Source: JACPYF01 sp947085525 | Lineage (GTDB): Bacteria; Patescibacteriota; Saccharimonadia; Saccharimonadales; Saccharimonadaceae | Length of the DNA stretch: 64,000 bases | Direction: 5' to 3' | Assembly (NCBI GenBank): GCA_947085525.1 | Contig: CAMTWU010000003.1 | Coordinates: 59,892 to 123,891 of the forward strand | Part shown: piece after piece, positions 52,844-59,837 of the stretch | How positions within the stretch are numbered: position 1 is the stretch's first letter | Layout: the number at the start of each line of letters is the position of its first letter | Notes under the pieces: generated by a model | Databases searched by the model: none | The model's input: the letters and a program-made list of their open reading frames with translations, nothing else | What the model was told of the DNA's origin: nothing | Translations under genes and position numbers: made by a program

Positions 52844-53428
52844 TCATCTTTTATCAGCGGGAGCGGTTAACTCATCGAGTAGTACAGGAAATTCAGGTCC
52901 TGTCATATTGTGTCCAATCCGGAAATGCCCATAACCCTCCAGTTCAACGAGCTTAGCCGCAGGGAAGGCTTCTACTAGTTCCTGTGTACGTCTCTGTATT
53001 GGCTCATCATCGTCTAGCGAGTTGATGATGGTTAAACTGCCAATACGTTTTGGTATATCTTTATCAAGTTTGTACTGCGAGAAGCCACCATATTTACCAG
53101 CGTAATCATGGTATGGAGCTACTAGTACAGCACGATCTATCTCGACGTTATTATAATGCGATAGCCATCTCAGTATAAACTCAGCACCTGCACTATGGCC
53201 GACCAACCCCGTCTGATTATCAACTAGCTTTCTCATAAATACTTTTTCCCAATTTCTATATACCGGATGATATGGGTGGGGTAGTGGTGGCACATAAGAT
53301 TGTATACCCGCCTTGGATAGCTCTGTTTTTATCCAAGGAAACCAATTGGCCTCGTGAGGTTTTGGTTCTTCTGGGTCAATGTACCGCTCTTTGGTGGGTT
53401 TTCCGTGTAGTATGATTGCTTTTTTCAT
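52844..53428 (-). CDS. RBBP9/YdeN-like serine hydrolase
   Basis: This 194-aa alpha/beta hydrolase has the nucleophile elbow GLVGHSAGAEF (~77-87), an early AIILHGKP strand-loop, the acidic DDDEP region (~139) and the catalytic His in LEGYGHFRIGHNM (~172). It resembles the YdeN/RBBP9 family of small cytosolic serine hydrolases, whose substrates are mostly unknown. No signal peptide. It is the first gene beyond tRNA-Phe in an accessory block of short minus-strand genes. Confidence 0.85.
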   Translation of the reverse strand: MKKAIILHGKPTKERYIDPEEPKPHEANWFPWIKTELSKAGIQSYVPPLPHPYHPVYRNWEKVFMRKLVDNQTGLVGHSAGAEFILRWLSHYNNVEIDRAVLVAPYHDYAGKYGGFSQYKLDKDIPKRIGSLTIINSLDDDEPIQRRTQELVEAFPAAKLVELEGYGHFRIGHNMTGPEFPVLLDELTAPADKR

Positions 53429-53450
53429 ATGTAATCAGAATGAACCGTTT

Positions 53451-54008
53451 TTACTGGAAAACTTCTAGCGGTTTTTGACCTGGGTGTACAGTATACGAAT
53501 ATATCTCTTCGATCGGGCCGACGTGGTACCCAATATTGCTGACTGTATATGATTCGCCTGTGAGGTTAGCCAAGGTTAATACTGCGGAGGCGGCTTCAAG
53601 GTGAGTTTTACCACCAGGTACACACATTCCAGGATACTTATCTTCTGCGTCTGGGTTAAATTCTCGCACAGTGTCGTTTTGTAACCTTCGAGCTCTTTCA
53701 CTTTCGTAGGCCGAAACCAACCCTGGTACCTCGCTTGTCTGGATACCTAGTTGATCGGCAAACTGTTCCGCTTCGCGTTCACTCGCCTCTGTTGCCTCGG
53801 CTATTTCATCCTCGGTAGGGCGGGGGTGTTCTGTGCAAAACTGTGCATATTCTTCATCGGACATCTCTGGTCGTTTGAATTCATGTGCGCTGTCTATGAA
53901 CAATATCAAAGAGTAAGGGAGGCTAGTGTCTTGAAATTTCTTGATCTTTGCACCTAGCTCGTCAAAGCCAATTATTTCGGGCTGTACTGGGTTTTTCTCT
54001 ATCTCCAT
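53451..54008 (-). CDS. Acidic soluble protein, unknown
   Basis: This 185-aa acidic protein has no membrane helix. The middle is a charged helical stretch (RPTEDEIAEATEASEREAEQ), and the C-terminal ~60 residues look globular (GKTHLEAASAVLTLANLTGE, VSNIGYHVGPIEEIYSY). No family is recognised. A TGATATAAC box ends 9 bases before the ATG. A 39-base imperfect palindrome (CTGTTATAT...ATATAACAG, 54016-54054) overlaps that promoter and could be an operator. Confidence 0.6.
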   Translation of the reverse strand: MEIEKNPVQPEIIGFDELGAKIKKFQDTSLPYSLILFIDSAHEFKRPEMSDEEYAQFCTEHPRPTEDEIAEATEASEREAEQFADQLGIQTSEVPGLVSAYESERARRLQNDTVREFNPDAEDKYPGMCVPGGKTHLEAASAVLTLANLTGESYTVSNIGYHVGPIEEIYSYTVHPGQKPLEVFQ

Positions 54009-54017
54009 AATGTCACT

Positions 54018-54054
54018 GTTATATCATATTTTGTCGATAAAATCTATATAACAG
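54018..54054 (-). promoter_or_regulatory. Promoter with overlapping palindrome
   Basis: The extended -10 TGATATAAC (54026-54018) of the 53451 gene lies in one arm of the CTGTTATAT/ATATAACAG inverted repeat, with an inner ATTTT/AAAAT. This is consistent with a repressor site. Confidence 0.4.
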
Positions 54055-54065
54055 TTTGAATGTCA

Positions 54066-54671
54066 CTAAAATGAACCAGTCTTTACTTCACCGCCGCGTT
54101 TGTAGCTAGCAAATATCACGCCACTAGGTGTGGTTTTGGTCTCGATTAGTTCAAATGCAGCAGGTATTGTACCTTCGGCAAACAGTTTTTTGCCATTTCC
54201 TAGGGTAACGGGGTAGATTTTGAGCCATAGTTCGTCTACAAGATCTTGCTTGAATAATGTCTGTGCGAGATTGGCGCTGCCCTGGACTTGCAACATAGGG
54301 CCATCCTCCGCTTTTAGTGACTTTAGTTTGGCTACAACATCACCAGTGATCAATGAAGCCTCTTGCCACGGTAGATCTAGTTCGGAATCGCTCGACACGA
54401 CATACTTTTTGGCCTTTTTGAAAGTTACGCCAATAGGGCTATTTTCGTTTTTTGGCCAATAATCAGACCACATATTGTAGGTTTTTCTACCCAGCAACAA
54501 GTCAAACGGCATACTCATCTGTTCGACCATCATTTTGTAAAACACTTCGTCAGAATAAGGCACTGTCCAGCCGCCGTATTTGAACCCACTATCAACATCT
54601 TCATCTGTCCCGCCCGGAGCTTGCATGACACCATCGAGGCTAATGAATGATAAAACAACTATTTTTCTCAT
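54066..54671 (-). CDS. Dihydrofolate reductase-like (RibD C-terminal domain) protein
   Basis: This 201-aa protein of the RibD-C/DHFR-like superfamily has a typical N-terminus RKIVVLSFISLDGVMQAPGG, the nucleotide-binding LLGRKTYNMWSDYW, MLQVQGSANLAQTL and LVDELWLKIYPVTLGNGKKLF. Stand-alone members reduce unknown substrates with NADPH and are not true FolA. TATAAT ends 6 bases before the ATG (leaderless). Confidence 0.9.
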   Translation of the reverse strand: MRKIVVLSFISLDGVMQAPGGTDEDVDSGFKYGGWTVPYSDEVFYKMMVEQMSMPFDLLLGRKTYNMWSDYWPKNENSPIGVTFKKAKKYVVSSDSELDLPWQEASLITGDVVAKLKSLKAEDGPMLQVQGSANLAQTLFKQDLVDELWLKIYPVTLGNGKKLFAEGTIPAAFELIETKTTPSGVIFASYKRGGEVKTGSF

Positions 54672-54677
54672 ATTTAT

Positions 54678-54683
54678 ATTATA
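54678..54683 (-). promoter_or_regulatory. -10 box of the DHFR-like gene
   Basis: Minus-strand TATAAT ends 6 bases before ATG 54671. Confidence 0.55.
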
Positions 54684-54693
54684 CTCTACAAAA

Positions 54694-55392
54694 TTAGGTT
54701 TCTACTGAGCTCTGCAGCTCTTTGATAAATTCTATGCACTCTTTTACAAGAGGCAAATACAGGGAAGTATTAAATAAAACGCCCTCACTTTCAACCTGCT
54801 CACCGAATCCTCCATTAATTAATATTTGTATTTGATTTGCTGTTAGGTTGGAGTTAGAGTGTGAAGATCGATTTCTCAACACGTTAATTCCAGAAAAGCG
54901 ATTACGCCAGTATGTCCTGCGCTTGTTCGGCAAGACAACCAAAGCTGCTTCGACGTAATCCATAAATCCTGGGGTTACATCGACATAACTTAATAGTTTT
55001 TTATGTTGCTTTGCGTTCACCTGAGCATTTCCGTACGTTCTGTCTAATTGCGACATAAATCTTTGTTTTTTTGTAGTAATTTTCAGGTTATTTTTTTTAC
55101 AAAATATCTTTGTAGACTCTTCGCAGTACGCAACCAGATTAGTGAAGAAGTTTCTATGCACAATTCCCATATAAGTAAACCAATTCGAGTGGTGTGAAAA
55201 GTATATATGTTGAGGCTTATCGCTAAGTAAATTATAAGCAGAGAGAACGGATACTGCTGTGTTGTCTATTACGCCACCAAAGAAATTAAGCGAGTCATTG
55301 TCTTGCTCTGCCCAGTCTTGAGATAATTTAACAAAATCTTTAGTAGTCTTCTCCAGCTCGATGAGGTGAGCTTCTCTGTCGTTATCTTTCAT
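54694..55392 (-). CDS. Helical protein with HEPN-like RNxxxH motif, unknown
   Basis: This 232-aa all-helical soluble protein has the segment GINVLRNRSSHSNSN (~165-179), which contains R-N-x-x-x-H, the HEPN catalytic pattern. Overall size and helix content fit AbiF/Cthe-type HEPN proteins, some of which act in phage defence, but no partner antitoxin or nucleotidyltransferase gene is adjacent. The extended -10 TGGTATTAT ends 6 bases before the ATG. The family assignment is an inference from the motif. Confidence 0.6.
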   Translation of the reverse strand: MKDNDREAHLIELEKTTKDFVKLSQDWAEQDNDSLNFFGGVIDNTAVSVLSAYNLLSDKPQHIYFSHHSNWFTYMGIVHRNFFTNLVAYCEESTKIFCKKNNLKITTKKQRFMSQLDRTYGNAQVNAKQHKKLLSYVDVTPGFMDYVEAALVVLPNKRRTYWRNRFSGINVLRNRSSHSNSNLTANQIQILINGGFGEQVESEGVLFNTSLYLPLVKECIEFIKELQSSVET

Positions 55393-55398
55393 ATCACA

Positions 55399-55407
55399 AT
55401 AATACCA
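55399..55407 (-). promoter_or_regulatory. Extended -10 promoter of the HEPN-like gene
   Basis: Minus-strand TGGTATTAT ends 6 bases before ATG 55392. Confidence 0.55.
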
Positions 55408-55490
55408 GGTGGGGTTGGAAACCTACTTCCCGTATTTCCATTAATAAAAATGTTTATTTCTCAATTTGCCATAATATATGCTCTATAGGT
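55407..55490. repeat. Degenerate repeat copy 1 (left of the kinase gene)
   Basis: It aligns with 56187-56270 at roughly two-thirds identity by eye, sharing CAGGTG, TTAA, AAATGT, TATTT, TTGCCA and AATAT in order. The pair flank the P-loop kinase gene in direct orientation. Confidence 0.5.
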
Positions 55491-55604
55491 CCAGATCGGG
55501 ACAGGGTAGTTATGTGCTCATACGATTTTTGCAATATTTGCTGCAGGATTGGTAGCTCTATATCACTAAGCTTCCGTATATAAACAGTAGCAAGCAGTGT
55601 TATA

Positions 55605-56135
55605 TTAGTCGCTACTGATAACGTCAGCTATCTTGCTCAATGTTGTCTCGACATTATTTTCGTTAATTATCATTGAATTGAATGGTGTAGTAGTTTGGAG
55701 TAGTTTCTCCTGCCATTTCCATACTCTTTCGTGATGCTCTGGGTCTTTTCCATTAGCTTGCTCTCGTCCTGGTTGCATGAGGTTGCTGACAATATCTTCG
55801 TGGCTCTTATAAAGTAAGATAATTTTATCGAAAATAGGGTAGAACTCCATGACATTATCCGCCGATCCGCAGATAACAATATTGTCAGAGCTTGCCAAGA
55901 GTTCGTCAATTTTAGGTTTTTTCCAATACCAGCCATTCTGCTGATACCAAGACTCGCCACCCGTTGGATGTACAGACTCAACAGGTCCAATGATAGTTCC
56001 CGTTTCGTAATCCCTCCACTCGCATAAGTTTTTTACTTCATCCGTATCAAAAAAATTATCGTAACCCTGTTCATGTGCATACTTAACGAGGAATGACTTG
56101 CCCGTACCGGGCGCTCCAGTTACTAATACTTTCAT
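55605..56135 (-). CDS. P-loop nucleotide kinase-like protein
   Basis: This 176-aa protein starts with Walker A VLVTGAPGTGKSFL (~3-16), then FDTDEV, a possible substrate-site HPTGGESWYQQNGW, and a distal Asp/Lys region DKIILLYKSHEDIVSN. The size and topology fit the AAA_18/adenylate-kinase-like small-molecule kinase group. The substrate is unknown. The extended -10 TGTTACAAT ends 6 bases before the ATG. Degenerate repeats lie on both sides. Confidence 0.8.
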   Translation of the reverse strand: MKVLVTGAPGTGKSFLVKYAHEQGYDNFFDTDEVKNLCEWRDYETGTIIGPVESVHPTGGESWYQQNGWYWKKPKIDELLASSDNIVICGSADNVMEFYPIFDKIILLYKSHEDIVSNLMQPGREQANGKDPEHHERVWKWQEKLLQTTTPFNSMIINENNVETTLSKIADVISSD

Positions 56136-56141
56136 ATCATA

Positions 56142-56150
56142 ATTGTAACA
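56142..56150 (-). promoter_or_regulatory. Extended -10 promoter of the kinase-like gene
   Basis: Minus-strand TGTTACAAT ends 6 bases before ATG 56135. Confidence 0.55.
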
Positions 56151-56183
56151 AAATACCGAACACTAGGCTCGGTAAGTTTATTT

Positions 56184-56270
56184 GGTGCAGGTGAGAGGAG
56201 ACTCAATCTCCCAACTTCGTTAACAGAAATGTCTATTTTTTAGCTTGCCACAATATGTGATCATTGCATC
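56184..56270 (-). repeat. Degenerate repeat copy 2 with tRNA 3'-end-like sequence
   Basis: On the minus strand it reads GAGATTGAGTCTCC then CACCTGCACCA, much like the 3' end of the tRNA-Gly at 59335 (GAGTTAGAGTCTC, CACCCGCACCA). It could be a decayed attachment-site copy. The rest matches repeat copy 1. Confidence 0.4.
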
Positions 56271-56285
56271 TCTCATCCTCTTTGC

Positions 56286-56906
56286 TCATAAAACTCCCTT
56301 TGATTCTACGAGTTTCCACTCATTGCCCTCAACAACTATCGCCTGGTCGTCTGTCATCAGGACAATCTCATATTGATCACCGTAATCCTTCTTTATGTCA
56401 TCGGCTTTACTAGTACGATCTGCCATATCGTAGTGGGGGACTGGGACTATATTGACTAGACCTAATCCTTTTGTTGATGAAAGCTCTGGTACTTTTTCAG
56501 GTTCATCCAGCGAGGTGATCGGCTGAATATCTACGCCTGCGACTATTGCGCCAGCACTGGCTCCAACATATAAACCACCACCATCAACATATTGTGTAAT
56601 AACCTCGTCAAAGCCCGATTCTCTGATAACTTTCAGGAGGTAAAAGGTGTTGCCGCCCGCAACGTACACAATATCGGCTGATTGGACGCTATTTTTCAAA
56701 TCTTCCTTGTTGATCTGTGCGAGGTCAGCTTCATGTAGCTCAAAACCCATTTTCGTTAGCACATCACGGTCTTTATCAATCCACCAAATATCATCATCTA
56801 GATTACCTGCAGAGGGTATAAAAAGCATCTTCATACCATGCGGATCACGACCTATAAATTGTTTTATATATTCTAGTCCGCTAGAAACTAAGAGTAGTTT
56901 TTTCAT
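56286..56906 (-). CDS. Peptidase S51 / dipeptidase E-like protein
   Basis: This 206-aa protein of the S51 (Asp-specific dipeptidase/cyanophycinase) fold has the nucleophile elbow YVGASAGAIVAG (~113-124, Ser in GASAG), YVAGGNTFYLLK (~80-91), and a catalytic His region VPHYDMADR (~157). Family members cut Asp-X dipeptides. Its start overlaps the GNAT gene stop by 4 bases (ATGA), so the two are translated together. Confidence 0.88.
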   Translation of the reverse strand: MKKLLLVSSGLEYIKQFIGRDPHGMKMLFIPSAGNLDDDIWWIDKDRDVLTKMGFELHEADLAQINKEDLKNSVQSADIVYVAGGNTFYLLKVIRESGFDEVITQYVDGGGLYVGASAGAIVAGVDIQPITSLDEPEKVPELSSTKGLGLVNIVPVPHYDMADRTSKADDIKKDYGDQYEIVLMTDDQAIVVEGNEWKLVESKGVL

Positions 56907-57448
56907 ATAGCTTTCAGCACCATCTCTATTTGAGGTAAAGATTTTATATAATCTGGGGCACCTTCTTCTTCCGGTACTATTGTGTCTGTTTGTTCAAAGC
57001 CGAAGTGTTTGTAAAAGTTGACGGCGTTTCGGTTATAGTTCAAAACCTCGAGGTATATGGGTTCGTCTCCACCGAGCCAGTTTAAAGCTTTTTTCATCAG
57101 CATTGAACCTAAGGCTTTGCCTTGAAAAGTTGGTTCTATGTAGATACTATTGATGAATTTTTTACCGTCATCTTCTGTAGAAGCAACAACAAAACCTCTA
57201 GTAAAATTATCAACTTGTGCTGTGTAACATATCCAGTTTTCATCATTCTTTGCTAACTTGTCTTTGAACCACGCAATTCGTTTTGGTACAAACTCACCAT
57301 TCAGGCCTTTGGCATTTATTTCTATATCTTTTGCGGTGATGCCTAGTTCTGGGTTTGGATAAGCATCAATCCACGCTCTGTCTCTGATGTCACAAATAAT
57401 TTCCGCGTCGTCAGGTACGGCTATTTTAATGATAGTTGCTTTACTCAT
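56903..57448 (-). CDS. GNAT family N-acetyltransferase
   Basis: This 181-aa acetyl-CoA-dependent acetyltransferase shows GNAT motif A as FQGKALGSMLMKKALNWL (~112-129, Q-x-x-x-A/G-S/G) and motif B EVLNYNRNAVNFYKHFGFEQTD (split; ~138-160). The substrate is unknown. It is close to the RimI/PA-style small-molecule or protein N-acetyltransferases. It is coupled to the downstream peptidase E-like gene. Confidence 0.88.
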   Translation of the reverse strand: MSKATIIKIAVPDDAEIICDIRDRAWIDAYPNPELGITAKDIEINAKGLNGEFVPKRIAWFKDKLAKNDENWICYTAQVDNFTRGFVVASTEDDGKKFINSIYIEPTFQGKALGSMLMKKALNWLGGDEPIYLEVLNYNRNAVNFYKHFGFEQTDTIVPEEEGAPDYIKSLPQIEMVLKAI

Positions 57449-57455
57449 AGTTTAA

Positions 57456-57983
57456 CTACAATAGTGACCCGACTCTGAATCCGTAATAATCAAGATTTCC
57501 AGTAACTTCTTTCAGTAACACTGGGAACTCACTAGGTACAAAGGACTCTCTTTCAGAATCACTGCTGGCATCAACCTCCAATACTCGAAGTGGGCTATTA
57601 GTAAATTCATCGTATTTCATCGAGAAGTCAGTCTCATTTTGAGAATACGTAAATTCATAACGTGTTTTCTCAACTCGAAGGATTGAATGAGCTTTAAGCT
57701 GTTCGTATTTTTCTTCTGTTATTTTCTCTTTAACTGAAGTTCTCTTACCGTCTTTTGTGACTTTCTTAATAAGAAGTATTTGTACCTCACCATTTTTAAA
57801 TTTTTTATAAGCAAGCTTCTCCTCACTATCCTTATCTGTGGTGAGCCAGTCTGTTGTCATTACGAATGAGCTTACCTCGTTACCGTCAAGGAATGCCAGG
57901 TCGATGCCATCAAGAGTGAATTTTCTCGCATTATCATCGAGAACTTCATTCTTTTCTAGCTTAGGTTTAGAGGTTTCCATCAT
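57456..57983 (-). CDS. Divergent CYTH-domain-like protein
   Basis: This 175-aa protein has beta-strand-rich repeats and a C-terminus resembling CYTH (triphosphate tunnel) proteins: FSMKYDEFTNSPLRVLEVDA, then FVPSEFPVLLKEVTGNLDY. The N-terminal ExExK triphosphate-binding signature is not obvious, so it may be inactive or bind another ligand. The extended -10 TGTTATACT ends 6 bases before the ATG. Moderate certainty. Confidence 0.65.
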   Translation of the reverse strand: MMETSKPKLEKNEVLDDNARKFTLDGIDLAFLDGNEVSSFVMTTDWLTTDKDSEEKLAYKKFKNGEVQILLIKKVTKDGKRTSVKEKITEEKYEQLKAHSILRVEKTRYEFTYSQNETDFSMKYDEFTNSPLRVLEVDASSDSERESFVPSEFPVLLKEVTGNLDYYGFRVGSLL

Positions 57984-57989
57984 ACTAAA

Positions 57990-57998
57990 AGTATAACA
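57990..57998 (-). promoter_or_regulatory. Extended -10 promoter of the CYTH-like gene
   Basis: Minus-strand TGTTATACT ends 6 bases before ATG 57983; it adjoins the terminator of the preceding gene. Confidence 0.55.
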
Positions 57999-58026
57999 AA
58001 AAGCCAGACATATAGCCTGGCTTTTT
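57998..58026 (-). terminator. Terminator of the DUF5679 gene
   Basis: AAAAAGCCAG and CTGGCTTTTT form a stem with T residues following on the minus strand. Confidence 0.75.
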
Positions 58027-58043
58027 AGTAGGTGCGGTGAAGC

Positions 58044-58235
58044 TTAGTAAGCTTTTTTCGCGCCGTCTTTTACTGCTTTTTCAGCATTGTCTTTTGACAT
58101 CATTGCACAAACAGTAGTTCCACACTTTGCGTGCTTTCCCTTGGCCATGTGGCCACCTTTTTTAGTTTGTACGATCTCTGGAGCTGACAATTCAACGCCC
58201 TTCTCCTTACATTTTACGCAATATCCTGTAACCAT
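58044..58235 (-). CDS. DUF5679-like zinc-ribbon small protein
   Basis: This 63-aa protein begins MVTGYCVKCKEKGVE (CxxC) and has a later HAKCGTTVC (CxxxxC) that could complete a zinc site. The GGHMAKGKHAKCGT region matches what I recall as DUF5679. The start is ATG 58235 with AAGGGGAG 6 bases upstream; the frame extends to 58286. The Lys-rich C-terminal helix is chromatin-protein-like. The function is unknown. Confidence 0.78.
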   Translation of the reverse strand: MVTGYCVKCKEKGVELSAPEIVQTKKGGHMAKGKHAKCGTTVCAMMSKDNAEKAVKDGAKKAY

Positions 58236-58357
58236 GTCTATCTCCCCTTGAACTTGTTGTAGTTCATTATAAATTTGGTGCCACATGTTAGACGTATTTC
58301 AAACGCTTAACACTGACGATGTTGATGAGTATAAACTAAAATCGCTAGTACAGCAAT

Positions 58358-59254
58358 TTAATCTTTCTGGTTCAATGCTTGCCGAGCGTAGTCCTTGAGG
58401 TACGGTATTGAAGCTGCTGCTATGATTACTGCCATGCCAAGCAAGGCCATCAGTTCTGGCCGCTCCTGGAATAATAAAACTCCAAAGATAACGCCAAACA
58501 CAATTTCTAATAATCCCAAGATACCCGCTGCGCCAGCGTCTATGAGTTTCACTCCTTTTACAAGTGACCAAGACGCAATGACCGAAGCAACTGCAAAGAA
58601 AATAAGCCATAGCCAAGGAGCGTACCAGCCGAACTCTGGGTAGTGTTCCTGAAGCACAAAAGCCATAACAAAGTTTGCTATAACTGATGTAACCCACAAA
58701 ACAATTGTTGATTGAGTAGCGTTGTAGTGTATTTGCTTAGAAAATACCATGTTTGCACTGGCAGATAGACCACTAACCAAAGCTCCTAGTAGTGCCAACC
58801 AACCTAAGCTGCTTGTCGTTGGTGAAAAAATTAGCCCTAGTCCAACTATACCTAGTCCAGCAGATAAAGCCTTGTCTTTGGTAAACTGTTCACGACCGAA
58901 TAGCCAGCCAAAGAAGAATGAACCAATAACAATGCTTGCATACGCAATAGCAAGGCTTATGCCCACTCCTGCATGTAGGACAGCGTAATACAGCGGCCCC
59001 CACGTGAATAATGAAGCTACAAGCATTCCAGCTATATAACGCCAGTTCTGTCTCAGCTCAAGTGGCTCTAGATGGCGGTAGAAAATAGCAATCGGCAACA
59101 GAATGAGTAGCACTAGCACGCTTCGTAGGGCCGAAGCTGTGTAGCCCTGGAAGAAATCACCCATTAGCTTAGTCCAAATACCGTAACTAGCATAGAAGAA
59201 CGATGATAGTATAACTAAACTCGCTCCAATAGGAGTCTTTGGCTTGTTTTTCAT
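58358..59254 (-). CDS. EamA family (DMT superfamily) transporter
   Basis: This 298-aa protein has ten predicted transmembrane helices in two internally repeated halves (EamA repeats ~10-140 and ~150-285), starting GASLVILSSFFYASYGIWTKL and ending in a basic tail. DMT exporters move amino acids, metabolites or drugs; the substrate cannot be named. TGTTATGAT ends 6 bases before the ATG. Confidence 0.9.
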   Translation of the reverse strand: MKNKPKTPIGASLVILSSFFYASYGIWTKLMGDFFQGYTASALRSVLVLLILLPIAIFYRHLEPLELRQNWRYIAGMLVASLFTWGPLYYAVLHAGVGISLAIAYASIVIGSFFFGWLFGREQFTKDKALSAGLGIVGLGLIFSPTTSSLGWLALLGALVSGLSASANMVFSKQIHYNATQSTIVLWVTSVIANFVMAFVLQEHYPEFGWYAPWLWLIFFAVASVIASWSLVKGVKLIDAGAAGILGLLEIVFGVIFGVLLFQERPELMALLGMAVIIAAASIPYLKDYARQALNQKD

Positions 59255-59260
59255 AGACTA

Positions 59261-59269
59261 ATCATAACA
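59261..59269 (-). promoter_or_regulatory. Extended -10 promoter of the EamA gene
   Basis: Minus-strand TGTTATGAT ends 6 bases before ATG 59254 and overlaps the T run of the tRNA-Gly terminator. Confidence 0.5.
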
Positions 59270-59291
59270 AAAAAGAGACCTATTTGGTCTC
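59269..59291 (-). terminator. tRNA-Gly terminator
   Basis: On the minus strand GAGACC-AAATA-GGTCTC is followed by six T, 44 bases after the tRNA-Gly 3' end. Confidence 0.75.
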
Positions 59292-59334
59292 AATAGTTAG
59301 AAACTATACTGTTTCAAAATCGTTTGGGTATTCA

Positions 59335-59411
59335 TGGTGCGGGTGAAGAGACTCTAACTCTCGACCTCTTCCTTGGCAAGGAAGCGCTCTAAACAACTGA
59401 GCTACACCCGC
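59335..59411 (-). tRNA. tRNA-Gly (GCC) with non-canonical D/T loops
   Basis: A 77-nt tRNA: acceptor GCGGGTG/CACCCGC, anticodon loop TTGCCAA (GCC), CCA encoded. The T-loop reads TTAGAGT, with A instead of the near-universal C56. The D-loop AGTTGTTTA has a single G, with T in place of G19. The G19-C56 tertiary pair may be replaced by U19-A56. Confidence 0.92.
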
Positions 59412-59465
59412 ATACGCTGATTGATTATACCGAAAGGACATTCATAGTACAACTGAGCAGTTATT

Positions 59466-59474
59466 TGTTACAAT
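59466..59474 (+). promoter_or_regulatory. Extended -10 promoter of the 59481 RNA
   Basis: TGTTACAAT ends 6 bases before the first base of the 20-bp closing helix, so the RNA would start exactly at the helix (59481). Confidence 0.6.
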
Positions 59475-59480
59475 AGTTGC

Positions 59481-59642
59481 GTAGACGTCACGTCTTATCT
59501 TGCTATTAAGATAGACGAAGATTGGTGAGATAAAATATTTTTTTACGATTGAGGCATATCAAATAGATACGTCGAGTGAGCAAAGGAAGATTTTAGCCAT
59601 CAATATTGGCTAGATTTTAGTCAGATAAGATGTGATGTCTAC
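59481..59642 (+). ncRNA. Structured ~162-nt RNA with 20-bp closing helix, upstream of tRNA-Cys
   Basis: Bases 59481-59500 pair with 59623-59642 over 20 bp (18 Watson-Crick, 2 G-U). Inside are a TTGCT/AGCAA helix (near 59500 and 59579), and a hairpin TAGCCA/TGGCTA (~59594-59612). The promoter places the start at the helix, and tRNA-Cys begins 6 bases after it, so tRNA 5' processing would release it. Size and long end-to-end pairing recall 6S RNA, but I cannot match it to 6S, SRP, RNase P or tmRNA. No ORF of note. Confidence 0.65.
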
Positions 59643-59648
59643 TAATAT

Positions 59649-59722
59649 GGCGCCTTGGCCGAGAAGTTAGGTACTGGTCTGCAAAACCAGCTAGGCGGGA
59701 GCGTTACCCGTAGGTGCCTCCA
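59649..59722 (+). tRNA. tRNA-Cys (GCA) with non-canonical T loop
   Basis: A 74-nt tRNA: acceptor GGCGCCT/AGGTGCC, anticodon loop CTGCAAA (GCA), CCA encoded (TCCA). The T-stem GCGGG/CCCGT is intact, but its loop is AGCGTTA, without T54-T55. The D-loop AGAAGTTA lacks the GG pair. Confidence 0.88.
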
Positions 59723-59728
59723 TATCAT

Positions 59729-59814
59729 GGGCGAGTGGCGGAATTGGTATACGCGTTTGACTTAAAATCAAATGTCCAAAAGACATGCGGGTTCAAGTCC
59801 CGCCTCGCCCACCA
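59729..59814 (+). tRNA. tRNA-Leu (TAA)
   Basis: An 86-nt class II tRNA: acceptor GGGCGAG/CTCGCCC, anticodon loop CTTAAAA (TAA), a long variable arm TGTCCAAAAGACA, a normal T-loop TTCAAGT and CCA encoded. It lies 6 bases after tRNA-Cys, in the same transcript. Confidence 0.96.
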
Positions 59815-59837
59815 CAGTAAAAACAATTTGATAATAT

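Noticed and set aside
53451..58300. A toxin-antitoxin pair in the accessory block
   Set aside because: No adjacent short gene pair with an antitoxin-like DNA-binding domain was found; the HEPN-like gene stands alone.
58299..58697. Minus-strand 132-aa frame overlapping the EamA gene
   Set aside because: It is an alternative frame of the transporter coding region with no independent signals.
59481..59642. RNase P RNA or SRP RNA identity for the 59.5-kb RNA
   Set aside because: The P4-type GAGGAAAGTCC and the SRP apical GGAAG/AGCAG elements are not present, and the length is too short for RNase P.
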